From NCBI RefSeq assembly GCF_900148495.1, contig NZ_FTRU01000008.1, forward strand, positions 186,001-250,000: a stretch of DNA of 64,000 bases, given 5' to 3'. The notes under the pieces are model-generated. The model ran no database searches and was not told the DNA's origin. It saw nothing but the letters and a program-made list of their open reading frames with translations. This stretch comes from Negativibacillus massiliensis. Its GTDB lineage: Bacteria > Bacillota > Clostridia > Oscillospirales > Ruminococcaceae. A program made the translations under genes and the position numbers. This document shows positions 1 to 8,129 of this stretch, piece by piece. Each line of letters starts with the position of its first letter. Position 1 is the stretch's first letter.

Positions 1-401
1 ATTCCGAAGTACTTCCGGAAGATAAGGCAGGATTCATTGAAAGAGAGAAAGCGGCAGGAAGAAAAGTAGTGATGATCGGTGACGGAATCAATGATTCGCC
101 AGCGCTTTCAGCAGCAGATGCGGGAATTGCAATCAGTGATGGAGCAGAACTTGCGCGAGAGATCGCAGACATTACGATTGCTGCTGAGGATCTGCGGGAA
201 ATCGTAGTACTGAAACGTTTGTCTAATGCGATGATGCACCGTATTCAGGGGAATTACAGGGGGATTGTCGGTATTAATGCAATGCTGATTGCACTAGGAG
301 TGGCAGGAATTATTCAACCAACGACCTCTGCGTTACTACATAATACTTCTACTTTAGCTATCAGTTTGAAGAGTATGGGAAATTTATTGCCGACTAATTA
401 A
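1..401 (+). CDS. Heavy-metal translocating P-type ATPase, C-terminal fragment (5' end outside window)
   Basis: The reading frame is open from the first bases of the window and ends with TAA at 399-401, so only about 132 C-terminal residues are present. The hinge motif MIGDGINDSPAL of P-type ATPases is visible at 69-104, followed by two predicted membrane segments and the end motif HNTSTLAISLKSM, which resembles the last transmembrane helix of P1B metal pumps. Family members use ATP to move a transition metal across the cytoplasmic membrane. The metal cannot be judged because the CPx-type helix and N-terminal metal-binding domains lie outside the window. A terminator follows at 431-473. Confidence 0.88.
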   Translation, partial: SEVLPEDKAGFIEREKAAGRKVVMIGDGINDSPALSAADAGIAISDGAELAREIADITIAAEDLREIVVLKRLSNAMMHRIQGNYRGIVGINAMLIALGVAGIIQPTTSALLHNTSTLAISLKSMGNLLPTN

Positions 402-430
402 TATAAAATATTCATATTGTTATAAGTTTT

Positions 431-473
431 AATGTCTGAATAGTTTGATTTGTAGACTATTCAGACATTTTTA
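431..473 (+). terminator. Rho-independent terminator after the P-type ATPase
   Basis: A perfect 13-bp inverted repeat (431-443 with 457-469) with a 13-nt loop is followed by a T run at 468-472. It overlaps the last codons of the convergent STAND ATPase gene, so it serves mainly the plus-strand ATPase. Confidence 0.8.
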
Positions 474-2782
474 GTAGAGCTCAATAATTGTTGTCCAATT
501 TGTATTCCAGCATTGATATACAATTCTTGTATTTGTTGGTATTTATTATCGATAGCTTCCGGTTCAGATTCCCATACTATTTCATAGATTGCCATAGCTT
601 TTTTGAGATGGGAGGTAGCCTGTTCTATATCAGCCTGTACCAGATAGGCAGTTCCCATAGCTTCCTGAATAATGGCATAGTCCAGACACTGATCGGAATT
701 GTATTCTTTTACCAGCCGGGCACATTTGCGTAAGGAGGATAATCCACGAGACGCTTCACCGGTATCTGTAAGGAGAGCTGCATAGTTGCAGATTTGAACA
801 ATACTGTCATTCATATAGAGAAGCTGGTATTGTTCTAATAAGCTGATTCCCTGCTCCATAGCCTGTTTTGCCAGTTCGGTATTTCCCTGCTGGTGATATA
901 GTCCACCCAGATTTCCATATAGATTTGCGACGAGGTGGGCGTTTTCAGGTGTAACAGGAGAAAGCAAAGACATCGCTTCTTTTTCCAGCTTTACGGCTTT
1001 TCCAATATTTCTTTCAAGGGTAGCTTTATAGTCCAGTAATAATGCCCGGTCAGACACGGTTCCGATAGAAGTGTCTTCCAGCAAAGAAGATAGTTCACGC
1101 AGGATTCTTTGCATACCATTTTCTTCGTGGTATTTTTCCATATATGGGAAAACATCTTCTAAGAATAATAAATAACCAGAAATATCATCTTTAGTTGTTT
1201 TTGTAATAATGTTTTCAACGGTTTGGAAAACAAGTCTGTAGTAGGAAATATCATTGCCGTGTAAAAGGCAGATGTTTTGCAGACTTTCCAGTAAAGGGAA
1301 ACAGGTTTTTACAGACGGCTGCATATCTGCAACAGCGATTTCCTGTATCATGGGATGCAGTACAATGGTTCTTCCGGTTTTTGGCTGAATAAATCCCATT
1401 TCAATTAAATCATTTACGGCATTCAAATCCGGTAAATTCAGCCATGCAGCAAATCTTCGTGCCGGAATACCGGTTAAAGGAATCAGGCACAGACATCTCA
1501 TTACATCTTGTTGAGTTTCAGAAAGCTGATATAGAGAGAATAAAGTATGTATGTGTCCATAGTAGGTTTCTTTGCTGCTTTGCCCGTCTTTTATAATATT
1601 GATTTTATCAGTTGCATCAAGAGCGACATTTTCTTCCAACAATTTTTTTAAGAGCATTTCTGGTTCCAATATTCCGGTTTCCAGTAAGCGTGATGCCAGT
1701 TCTACAGCGAGCGTATGGGCATGGACAGCTTCTATGATCTGTTCTATGACATCAGATTTTTCTTCTGTGTCGGAGAAAAATTTTCCTGCAAGTTGCAGAA
1801 GCGTTGTTTTATCGGAAATTTCTTCCAACAGCATACAGGAATGTCCGTCCAGACGGCTTCTGGTAGTAAATAATATCTGACAGCGGTATTTGAGTATGAC
1901 CGAAAGAAAACTGTCCTGTATGGAAGTGGCGTTGAAATTATCTACAATCATCAAAGTATCTTCTTTGAGAGAACGCAGAAAACGGTTGTGTTTTCGGAAG
2001 CGTTCTTCATCAGAATCCTGCGGAAGATCATCCGCAAAATCCATGTCTGTAATATCCTGTTTTAAATCACCGCTGTAGGTGAGATACAGGATATTGGTAT
2101 ATTCTTTCTTATACTGCAGGGCATAAGCCTTTGCCAGTTCACTTTTCCCGATTCCGGCAATTCCAGATAAAAATACTTTACGCTCTTTTTCCAACAGAGA
2201 ATGCAGCACTTCGATTTCTTCAGAACGTCCACAAAAATGCCTGCATGGACGGGGAACGTCATTTCCCATTACAAAATCTGTTAAGACAGGAGAAAGATTT
2301 CCGGCGGCTAATAATTTCTTGGTTCGTGTGTCACGTTTCACAAAATTCCGTTCCATTCCGAAACACAGAACCCTTGTTATGAAAATATGTATGGTGTCTA
2401 TATCAGCGGGAGAATAAGAACAGATTAGTTCCTGTTTTTTTGGCTCTGAAATAGATGTATCCTGTAATACTAACTCATATAATTCTTTTGCTGCCATAGC
2501 AGAATCATACATCAGAGGAATAATATGTCGCTGAATGTTTCCTGCCAATTCTAATTGATGTTCTTTATCTAAAAAGTAGGTTACGATCCGGGGACTTACT
2601 TTTGCCTGTCCTGTCATCCAACGGCAGACCTGTCCATTGTCAAAATCAAAGTCTATGGCTTCATCGCTGCACATAAACGTGTCAAATAACAGATAGGTAA
2701 AATCTATTTGATTCATTCCTTTATCTTCGCTGATATAACGGCGAATGATCGTCATAATCGAACCAAAATCACATCTTTCCAA
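461..2782 (-). CDS. STAND-family (NB-ARC-like) ATPase with C-terminal TPR repeats
   Basis: About 773 aa. I chose the TTG at 2782 because AGGAGG lies 9 nt upstream; the frame is open 11 codons further. Order: an N-terminal region of about 180 aa of unknown fold, a P-loop GIAGIGKSE near residue 207, a Walker B-like segment LMIVDNFN, an arginine motif FTTRSRLDG, and a helical C-terminal half with TPR-like units (around YGNLGGLYHQQGNTELAKQA). This is the plan of signal-transduction STAND ATPases, which assemble on ligand binding. The effector function is unknown. It is transcribed away from the small ORF and recombinase, and three 11-bp spaced ATTGAG repeats lie just upstream. It could be a regulator of the adjacent mobile block or a defence-type sensor; the sequence does not decide. 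Confidence 0.8.
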   Translation of the reverse strand: MERCDFGSIMTIIRRYISEDKGMNQIDFTYLLFDTFMCSDEAIDFDFDNGQVCRWMTGQAKVSPRIVTYFLDKEHQLELAGNIQRHIIPLMYDSAMAAKELYELVLQDTSISEPKKQELICSYSPADIDTIHIFITRVLCFGMERNFVKRDTRTKKLLAAGNLSPVLTDFVMGNDVPRPCRHFCGRSEEIEVLHSLLEKERKVFLSGIAGIGKSELAKAYALQYKKEYTNILYLTYSGDLKQDITDMDFADDLPQDSDEERFRKHNRFLRSLKEDTLMIVDNFNATSIQDSFLSVILKYRCQILFTTRSRLDGHSCMLLEEISDKTTLLQLAGKFFSDTEEKSDVIEQIIEAVHAHTLAVELASRLLETGILEPEMLLKKLLEENVALDATDKINIIKDGQSSKETYYGHIHTLFSLYQLSETQQDVMRCLCLIPLTGIPARRFAAWLNLPDLNAVNDLIEMGFIQPKTGRTIVLHPMIQEIAVADMQPSVKTCFPLLESLQNICLLHGNDISYYRLVFQTVENIITKTTKDDISGYLLFLEDVFPYMEKYHEENGMQRILRELSSLLEDTSIGTVSDRALLLDYKATLERNIGKAVKLEKEAMSLLSPVTPENAHLVANLYGNLGGLYHQQGNTELAKQAMEQGISLLEQYQLLYMNDSIVQICNYAALLTDTGEASRGLSSLRKCARLVKEYNSDQCLDYAIIQEAMGTAYLVQADIEQATSHLKKAMAIYEIVWESEPEAIDNKYQQIQELYINAGIQIGQQLLSSTKNV

Positions 2783-2810
2783 ATAGAATCCCCTCCTGTT
2801 CTGTAAAATA

Positions 2811-2838
2811 CTCAATTTCCGCTCAATCTATGCTCAAT
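2811..2838 (-). promoter_or_regulatory. Three helically phased ATTGAG direct repeats upstream of the STAND ATPase
   Basis: On the minus strand ATTGAG occurs at 2838-2833, 2827-2822 and 2816-2811, an exact 11-bp period. The array ends about 29 bp before the TTG start. This pattern would put identical contacts on one face of the DNA, as in activator or repressor sites. The binding protein is not known. Confidence 0.45.
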
Positions 2839-2982
2839 GAGTTTCTTATGAAATTCCATTAAACTGACATCAGGCTGAACGGAGTTGGTCTAATAGAAAT
2901 TATAGCACAAATTCCAGATCAGCTAAAGAGTACCGCCGAAAAATGCGTGGTGACAAGAAATATCGGTTTGGAAGGAGGAGCT

Positions 2983-3147
2983 ATGGCACACACAGTTGAA
3001 TTTGAACGATGTGTTGATTTTCTTGCCAGAATGATAGAAAAATATGGCAGTGAGCTCCTTCAGGAACTGAATGGATTACCGAAGGAGGACAAAGCAGAAG
3101 ATAACTGCCAGCAAGAGCAGCAACAGAATACATTGGGAAATGATTAG
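2983..3147 (+). CDS. Small hypothetical protein (54 aa)
   Basis: An ATG at 2983 follows AAGGAGGAG with a 2-4 nt gap; the frame also opens at 2947 but without a ribosome binding site. The product begins MAHTVEFERCVDF and is mostly helical and charged, with a Gln/Glu-rich end (QQEQQQ). I do not recognise the family. It sits just upstream of the serine recombinase on the same strand and is followed by a weak hairpin with a T run. A small accessory or regulatory protein of the recombinase block is possible, but this rests on position only. Confidence 0.6.
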   Translation: MAHTVEFERCVDFLARMIEKYGSELLQELNGLPKEDKAEDNCQQEQQQNTLGND

Positions 3148-3148
3148 G

Positions 3149-3176
3149 GAGAGCATAGATGTTGGCTCTCTTTTTT
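3149..3176 (+). terminator. Weak terminator after the small ORF
   Basis: GAGAGC at 3149-3154 pairs with GCTCTC at 3165-3170, followed by six T. The stem is only 6 bp, so termination may be partial. Confidence 0.5.
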
Positions 3177-3194
3177 CTTGCGTGATATTTGTGC

Positions 3195-3235
3195 ATTTTA
3201 CCTATATTGACGAGTATGTGCAGCTACGGTAAAAT
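3195..3235 (+). promoter_or_regulatory. Recombinase promoter framed by an inverted repeat
   Basis: TTGACG at 3207-3212 and TAAAAT at 3230-3235 are separated by 17 bp, a good sigma-A type promoter. ATTTTACC (3195-3202) and GGTAAAAT (3228-3235) are exact inverted copies, the second covering the -10 box. This fits an operator, but the regulator is unknown. Confidence 0.6.
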
Positions 3236-3285
3236 ATAGTTGGGACAAATAAAAAGTAAACTGTAATTTGGTATGGAGAATATAA

Positions 3286-4962
3286 ATGAAAAAGCGAAGA
3301 TGTTATATATACACAAGGGTATCTACGTCTATGCAGGTAGAAGGATACAGCTTGGAAGCACAAAAAGAAAGATTGAGAAAATATGCAGATTTTCAGGAAA
3401 TGGTGATTGTCGGAGAGTATTCGGATGAGGGAAAGTCAGGAAAAAGTATTGAAGGACGGCAGGAATTTATGCAAATGCTTCGGGATATTGAAGAAGGTAA
3501 AGATCGTGTAGAGTTTGTCTTGGTATATAAGTTATCCCGTTTTGGAAGAAATGCTGCAGATGTACTTAATTCTTTGCAGAGAATGCAGGATTTTGGAGTA
3601 AATTTGATCTGTGTTGAAGATGGTATAGACAGTTCTAAAGACAGCGGTAAGCTGATGATTTCTGTTCTGTCTGCGGTAGCAGAAATTGAACGTGAAAATA
3701 TTCTGGTACAGACAATGGAGGGGCGCAGACAAAAGGCGAGAGATGGCAAATGGAACGGCGGATTTGCTCCGTACGGATATAAGCTGTTAAATGGAGAACT
3801 GGAAATTGCAGAAGATGAGGCAGAAATCATTCGTATTATTTTTGATAAATATATTCATACCAATATGGGAGTAAATGGCATTGCAGCCTATCTGAATGAG
3901 CATGGCTACAAGAAGAAAAAGAGACAGAATAATACGTTGGATGCGTTTGCTACTTCTTTTATAAAGGGTGTCCTTGATAATCCTATTTATTGTGGTAAAT
4001 TGGCATTTGGAAGAAGGAAAACTGAAAGAGTGCCAGGCAAGAGAAATGAATTCCGTATTGTAAAGCAGGATTCTTATATATTAAGTGATGGTATTCACGA
4101 AGCCATTATTTCCGAAGATGATTGGAACTTGGCAAAACAGAAACGAAATATAAATGGAGTAAAGCATGAGAAAATCCATAGTTTGGAGCATGAACATATT
4201 TTGTCCGGAATTCTTAAATGTCCAATTTGTGGAAAGGGAATGTATGGAAATGTAAACCGTAAGAAGAAAAAAGACGGAACATTTTATAAGGATTATTTTT
4301 ATTATGCCTGCAAGCATAGGTATTATGTGAATGGTCATAAATGTGATTACCGGAAGCAGTGGAACGAAGAAAAAGTAAATGATGCGGTAGCAGAAGTTAT
4401 TAAAAAGCTGGTGAATAATCCGAAATTTGAAGCCGCTATACGTGCAAAAATCAATTCTAAGATAGATACCGGAGAATTGGAAACAGAGCATGAGAACTTG
4501 AAAAAACAGCTGCGGCAAGTATTGGGAGCTAAAAATAGGTTAGGACAACAGATGGACAATCTGGATATTTCTGATAAAATGTATGACAGGAAGTATCAGG
4601 ATATGCAGGATCGGTTAAATGGTTTGTATGATGAGATTGAACGACTGGAAAGTCTGATCGATGATATAGTATCCAGAAAAGAGTATATCCGTCAGCAGAA
4701 AATTTCTGAGGATGGAGTGTATCAATATCTTTTGTACTTTGACAAACTGTATGATAAATTCACCGATATGGAGAAAAAAGAATTTATGAACAGTTTTGTT
4801 GAAAGAGTTGATATTTACGAGGATGAACAGCCGAACGGAAGATTTTTGAAGCATATAAAATTTAAGTTTCCGGTATTTTTTGACGGTGAAGAAATTCAGG
4901 AACTTAGTTGGGACAACGAAACAACAGTTGAAGCAGTCGCACTGTTGATTAGAAATAGATAA
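3286..4962 (+). CDS. Large serine site-specific recombinase
   Basis: 558 aa, ATG preceded by GGAG. The N-terminal resolvase domain has the catalytic Ser13 in YTRVST, then SDEGKSGKSIEGRQEF and the typical YKLSRFGRN and SAVAEIERE motifs. A recombinase domain follows (GGFAPYGY), then a zinc ribbon (CPICGKGMYG, then CKHRYY and HKC) and a coiled-coil stretch around residues 400-470. This is the usual architecture of large serine recombinases that integrate or excise phages and transposons between short attachment sites. No truncation is seen. It probably mobilises, or once mobilised, part of the 461-7644 block, but I could not define attachment sites. Confidence 0.93.
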   Translation: MKKRRCYIYTRVSTSMQVEGYSLEAQKERLRKYADFQEMVIVGEYSDEGKSGKSIEGRQEFMQMLRDIEEGKDRVEFVLVYKLSRFGRNAADVLNSLQRMQDFGVNLICVEDGIDSSKDSGKLMISVLSAVAEIERENILVQTMEGRRQKARDGKWNGGFAPYGYKLLNGELEIAEDEAEIIRIIFDKYIHTNMGVNGIAAYLNEHGYKKKKRQNNTLDAFATSFIKGVLDNPIYCGKLAFGRRKTERVPGKRNEFRIVKQDSYILSDGIHEAIISEDDWNLAKQKRNINGVKHEKIHSLEHEHILSGILKCPICGKGMYGNVNRKKKKDGTFYKDYFYYACKHRYYVNGHKCDYRKQWNEEKVNDAVAEVIKKLVNNPKFEAAIRAKINSKIDTGELETEHENLKKQLRQVLGAKNRLGQQMDNLDISDKMYDRKYQDMQDRLNGLYDEIERLESLIDDIVSRKEYIRQQKISEDGVYQYLLYFDKLYDKFTDMEKKEFMNSFVERVDIYEDEQPNGRFLKHIKFKFPVFFDGEEIQELSWDNETTVEAVALLIRNR

Positions 4963-4988
4963 GATTGCTGTAAAAAAGGAAACAAAAA

Positions 4989-5429
4989 ATGAGAGCACCA
5001 TTTCAAATACTTGCGATACCGTACAGGTTTGTTAATCAGGTTCCGGTATATTGTGTGTTCCATCGTATAGATTCTGGTGAGTGGCAATTTATCGCTGGAG
5101 GCGGTGAGGATAATGAAACGCCACTCCAGGCAGCAAGACGTGAAGTATTGGAAGAAGGCGGCATTTTGGCTAATCGTATGATGGAGCTAAAGTCCATGTG
5201 CTATATTCCGACCAATATTTTTCCCAAAATGCATCTGTACAACTGGTCGGAGGATACCTATGTTGTGCCAGAATATGCATTTGGCTTTGAATGTACCGAA
5301 GAAATAAAATTGTCTCACGAGCATACCGAATGTATGTGGCTTTCTTATCAGGATGTATATGAAAAGCTTCGATGGGATTCCAACCGAACGGCATTGTACG
5401 AACTGAATTGTCGATTAAAGAAAAGATAA
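4989..5429 (+). CDS. NUDIX hydrolase
   Basis: 146 aa. The Nudix box fits the G-x5-E-x7-REUXEEXGU pattern exactly: GGGEDNE, then REVLEEGGI at about residues 36-58. Such enzymes hydrolyse nucleoside diphosphates linked to another moiety, using metal held by the box glutamates; the substrate cannot be read from this sequence. The ATG at 4989 has only a weak A-rich AAAGGA-like site. The gene starts 26 bp after the recombinase stop and 40 bp before the sigma factor gene, so it may be co-transcribed with both. Confidence 0.85.
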   Translation: MRAPFQILAIPYRFVNQVPVYCVFHRIDSGEWQFIAGGGEDNETPLQAARREVLEEGGILANRMMELKSMCYIPTNIFPKMHLYNWSEDTYVVPEYAFGFECTEEIKLSHEHTECMWLSYQDVYEKLRWDSNRTALYELNCRLKKR

Positions 5430-5469
5430 TGTTCTGACGCTGACTAATCAGGAAAAGGAGGCGGCAAAT

Positions 5470-6015
5470 ATGACCGATGAACAATATTACCGCCTCTATC
5501 TGGACGGTGATGAAACAGGGTTGAGTGAGCTGATGAAAAAATATGGCAGTGCACTTACTTTGTATATTAACGGATATCTTCATGATCTTCATGAAGCAGA
5601 AGATCTGATGATCGAGGTCTTTACCTATCTGTTTGTCAAGAAACCCCGTATTCGGGAAGGCGGACTCAAGGCCTATCTCTATAAATCAGCACGACACATG
5701 GCGATACGGCACCGGAAAAAGCTGCATTTATCTTTCAGCATGGAAAATCTTTCGGAAGAACCGGAAAGTGATTTGCTGGTGGAAGAGGTTGTCAAAACCA
5801 AAGAACAAAATGAAATTCTTCATTTTTGTATGAAACAGCTTCAGCAAAACTATCGTGAGGCATTGTATCTGGTGTACTTTGAAAATATGAGCTATGCACA
5901 GGCTGCTGAAGTTATGGGGAAAAGTGTCAAGCAGATTACCAATATGGTTTATCGAGGAAAGCACAGTCTGCGGGGACTTTTGGAAAAGGAGGGAATTACG
6001 GATGCGAAATCATGA
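5470..6015 (+). CDS. RNA polymerase sigma-70 family factor (ECF-like)
   Basis: 181 aa with AAAGGAGG 9-10 nt before the ATG. The N-terminal half matches sigma region 2 (HEAEDLMIEVFTYLF, then AYLYKSARHMAIRH), a linker follows, and the C-terminal half matches region 4 with a helix-turn-helix (YFENMSYAQAAEVMGKS, then NMVYRGKHSL). Regions 1 and 3 are absent, as in extracytoplasmic-function sigma factors. Its 3' end overlaps the next gene by 14 bp, and the operon ends in a PrsW-type protease. That context suggests a membrane-signalled sigma factor held by an anti-sigma factor. Target promoters are not identifiable. Confidence 0.88.
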   Translation: MTDEQYYRLYLDGDETGLSELMKKYGSALTLYINGYLHDLHEAEDLMIEVFTYLFVKKPRIREGGLKAYLYKSARHMAIRHRKKLHLSFSMENLSEEPESDLLVEEVVKTKEQNEILHFCMKQLQQNYREALYLVYFENMSYAQAAEVMGKSVKQITNMVYRGKHSLRGLLEKEGITDAKS

Positions 6016-6361
6016 GGAGCGTTTGGAAGAAGTTCAAAAAAGGATTGCACAGGTTCAGTACAAACAAAAGCAGCGCCGCAGTTATATGATGGCAGTGTCT
6101 TCTGTGACAATCTGCCTTGTGATCATTGTGGGTTTAGCTTCTGTAATGCCCGGAGTTGCTCAAAACATTATAGTATCAGATTATGACACATTTAAGACAA
6201 CAGCCAGTATCTTTACCGAAGGTACAATGTTTGGATACCTTTTGATCGGATTGATTGCGTTTGTCCTGGGCGTGTGTGTTACAATTCTGTGCCTGCACAT
6301 CCATAATCTTCAGAAGGAAGAAAAAGAAATGGAGGACAAGGATGATAGAAATCATAGATAA
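6002..6361 (+). CDS. Two-helix membrane protein, candidate anti-sigma factor
   Basis: 119 aa. The start chosen is ATG 6002, inside the sigma gene end; the longer frame from 5894 is overlap only. The protein has a charged N-terminus with a helical EERLEEVQKRIAQVQYKQ segment, two hydrophobic helices (about residues 26-48 and 76-100), and a short charged tail. The extracellular loop between them is about 27 aa. No zinc-finger (ZAS) motif is visible. Its place directly after a sigma factor and before PrsW is the position of an anti-sigma factor, and that is the only basis for the proposed role. Confidence 0.6.
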   Translation: MRNHEERLEEVQKRIAQVQYKQKQRRSYMMAVSSVTICLVIIVGLASVMPGVAQNIIVSDYDTFKTTASIFTEGTMFGYLLIGLIAFVLGVCVTILCLHIHNLQKEEKEMEDKDDRNHR

Positions 6362-6965
6362 CCTTTCACAGGTTCTGGTTGCTATGCTGGGATGTATCAT
6401 ATCCGGCGTTTTCTATTATAAGAGTCGCAAACAACCTTTTTTTATTCTAACCTGTTTTTATGGATGTTTTATGCTGGCAGGGCTTTACTGGATGCTCTAT
6501 ACGATCCTGGTTACCGATGCACCTCCTATGTTTTATGTATCAGAAATCGGTTGGCTGTCAAGTTACCTTTTTTTGTATCTGCTCCAATACAGCATTTCTG
6601 ATAAGGAAGAGCGTGCTTTTCGCTGCAGCAGAATGTATGTTGCATCAGCAGTCATTATTTTCTTCACATTGTATTATATCAGCATCGGAAGCTTGATTTA
6701 TAATATCATAATAGGTGGTATTATGCTTACACTCACCTGGTGTTCGGTGCGAGGATTTGTTTATCAGAAAAAGCAACCGGGCTCCAACAAATGGCAATTT
6801 CACCTTGCAGTAATTGTTTTTGTTGCGTTGGAAAATTGCCTTTGGCTGTCCAGCTATCCATGGGTGAGCGACACCTGGACGAATCCTTATTTTTGGATTG
6901 ATTTTATGCTTACAACTTCGATATTTCTTATTCTGCCATCGGTCAGAAAGGCGGTGGAAGTATGA
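6342..6965 (+). CDS. Polytopic membrane protein (about 7 helices), unknown function
   Basis: 207 aa from ATG 6342, which has GGAGGACAAGG just upstream and overlaps the preceding gene by 20 bp; the frame open from 6255 lacks a ribosome binding site. About seven hydrophobic helices cover nearly the whole length, with short loops such as YKSRKQ and YQKKQPGSNK. I recognise no family motif. The tight overlaps on both sides (20 bp and 4 bp) imply translational coupling in the sigma/PrsW operon. It may be the sensor or a scaffold for the intramembrane protease. That is inference. Confidence 0.65.
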   Translation: MIEIIDNLSQVLVAMLGCIISGVFYYKSRKQPFFILTCFYGCFMLAGLYWMLYTILVTDAPPMFYVSEIGWLSSYLFLYLLQYSISDKEERAFRCSRMYVASAVIIFFTLYYISIGSLIYNIIIGGIMLTLTWCSVRGFVYQKKQPGSNKWQFHLAVIVFVALENCLWLSSYPWVSDTWTNPYFWIDFMLTTSIFLILPSVRKAVEV

Positions 6966-7606
6966 CGTATATCGAGAATATCTTTGTATGTGTTGCGGCA
7001 CCGTTGGTTATCACTGCACTGTGTATGGGCAAAAAATATCTGAGCTTCTTTGTGTTTATTTTGGAAGGAATGGGTGTGTGCCTGCTTTCGGCGTATGTGA
7101 ATACCTTTGTAGCGGCTTTGTATCAAACGACTGCTTTTCATGCCACGGTAGAAATTGCACCGGTGGTGGAAGAAGTGATGAAACTGCTGCCTTTGATGTT
7201 TTATCTGTTTGTATTTGAGCCAAAACCAGATGAAATCAAAAACGCTGTCCTCACCCTTGCCGCAGGATTTGCTACTTTTGAAAATATTTGTTATTTGATC
7301 GAAGGTGGAGCGGAAAACCTGGATTATCTGTTGATACGCGGTCTTGGTGCGGGAGCAATGCATATTGTCTGTGGAGCAATCATTGGCTATGGACTTGCTT
7401 ATGTATGGAATCGCCAATGGCTCAAAATTGCTGGTACACTGGGACTTTTGGGAGCATCGATTGCATTTCATGGTACCTATAATCTGCTGATCTCTTATGG
7501 AAGCTGGGTGCAGCACATTGCCTATGCACTCCCAATAGCAACGGTAATGATCGGTGTGTTATTTGATAAACTGTTTATGCCACGACTCAAAAAGGAATAT
7601 AAATAG
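6962..7606 (+). CDS. prsW: PrsW-family intramembrane metalloprotease
   Basis: 214 aa with about seven membrane helices; overlaps the previous gene by 4 bp. It shows the conserved PrsW/CPBP-like signatures EEVMK (Glu70, Glu71, Lys74), FATFEN (103-108), His134 in GAMH and His170 in FHGTYN. In Bacillus, PrsW cuts the anti-sigma factor RsiW at site 1, and further proteolysis releases the sigma factor. Here it closes an operon that begins with a sigma factor, so the likely target is the adjacent two-helix protein. A clear terminator follows. The family call is strong; the target is inferred. Confidence 0.85.
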   Translation: MTYIENIFVCVAAPLVITALCMGKKYLSFFVFILEGMGVCLLSAYVNTFVAALYQTTAFHATVEIAPVVEEVMKLLPLMFYLFVFEPKPDEIKNAVLTLAAGFATFENICYLIEGGAENLDYLLIRGLGAGAMHIVCGAIIGYGLAYVWNRQWLKIAGTLGLLGASIAFHGTYNLLISYGSWVQHIAYALPIATVMIGVLFDKLFMPRLKKEYK

Positions 7607-7616
7607 ATTGTTTTTT

Positions 7617-7644
7617 AGAGCTATCAATTTGATAGCTCTTTTTT
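7617..7644 (+). terminator. Terminator of the sigma/PrsW operon
   Basis: AGAGCTATC (7617-7625) pairs with GATAGCTCT (7631-7639) around a 5-nt loop and is followed by a run of T. Confidence 0.85.
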
Positions 7645-8129
7645 ATATGTTTTTTCAATTTAAGTGAGAGTTTTTCCATATTTTTGTCCCTATATAAATG
7701 AGAGGCTTTTTCAAAGTGATTTTATAAGAGGGGGCGGATATAGCACAATAAGATTAGGAAATTGTCTAAATGGAAAAGATAAATAGGAATGAGTAAATAC
7801 AGAAGAAAGAGGATCAAAACAAAAAGAGTTTGGAAATCCATTTTTTCGGAGAAAGATGTTTTGGTGTCATAACAGGGTGCTTTCAAAAGTTACTGGAGGA
7901 TTTAATCATTTCAATATGATATTGAACAAATCCCATAAATAAGATATAATTTATGAGATTGTATGGATGAATCAGGAAAAACACAGTCAAATAGTAATTT
8001 CTCTTAGAAAAGGTTGTGGACAAACATCACAATTAAAAGGAATTTCTGGAAAATCAGGGATTTTAAGACTCATTTTAAAAACAAAAATCTTTTGCGTGTG
8101 GATAAACAGGAGTAAAAAAGATTATTGAG
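7645..8129. other. 485-bp AT-rich intergenic region with the diguanylate cyclase promoter
   Basis: No coding frame is convincing here. Two imperfect direct repeats of a TGAGAG-x-TTTTTC motif lie near 7663-7677 and 7701-7716. The promoter at 7922-7950 implies a 5' leader of about 175-190 nt. I looked for c-di-GMP riboswitch signatures in that leader and saw none. Confidence 0.5.
7922..7950 (+). promoter_or_regulatory. Promoter of the diguanylate cyclase gene
   Basis: TTGAAC at 7922-7927 and TATAAT at 7945-7950 with a 17-bp spacer. Confidence 0.65.

Noticed and set aside
7957-8129. Possible c-di-GMP riboswitch in the leader of the diguanylate cyclase gene
   Set aside because: I looked for the conserved GEMM-I and GEMM-II core sequences and found neither.
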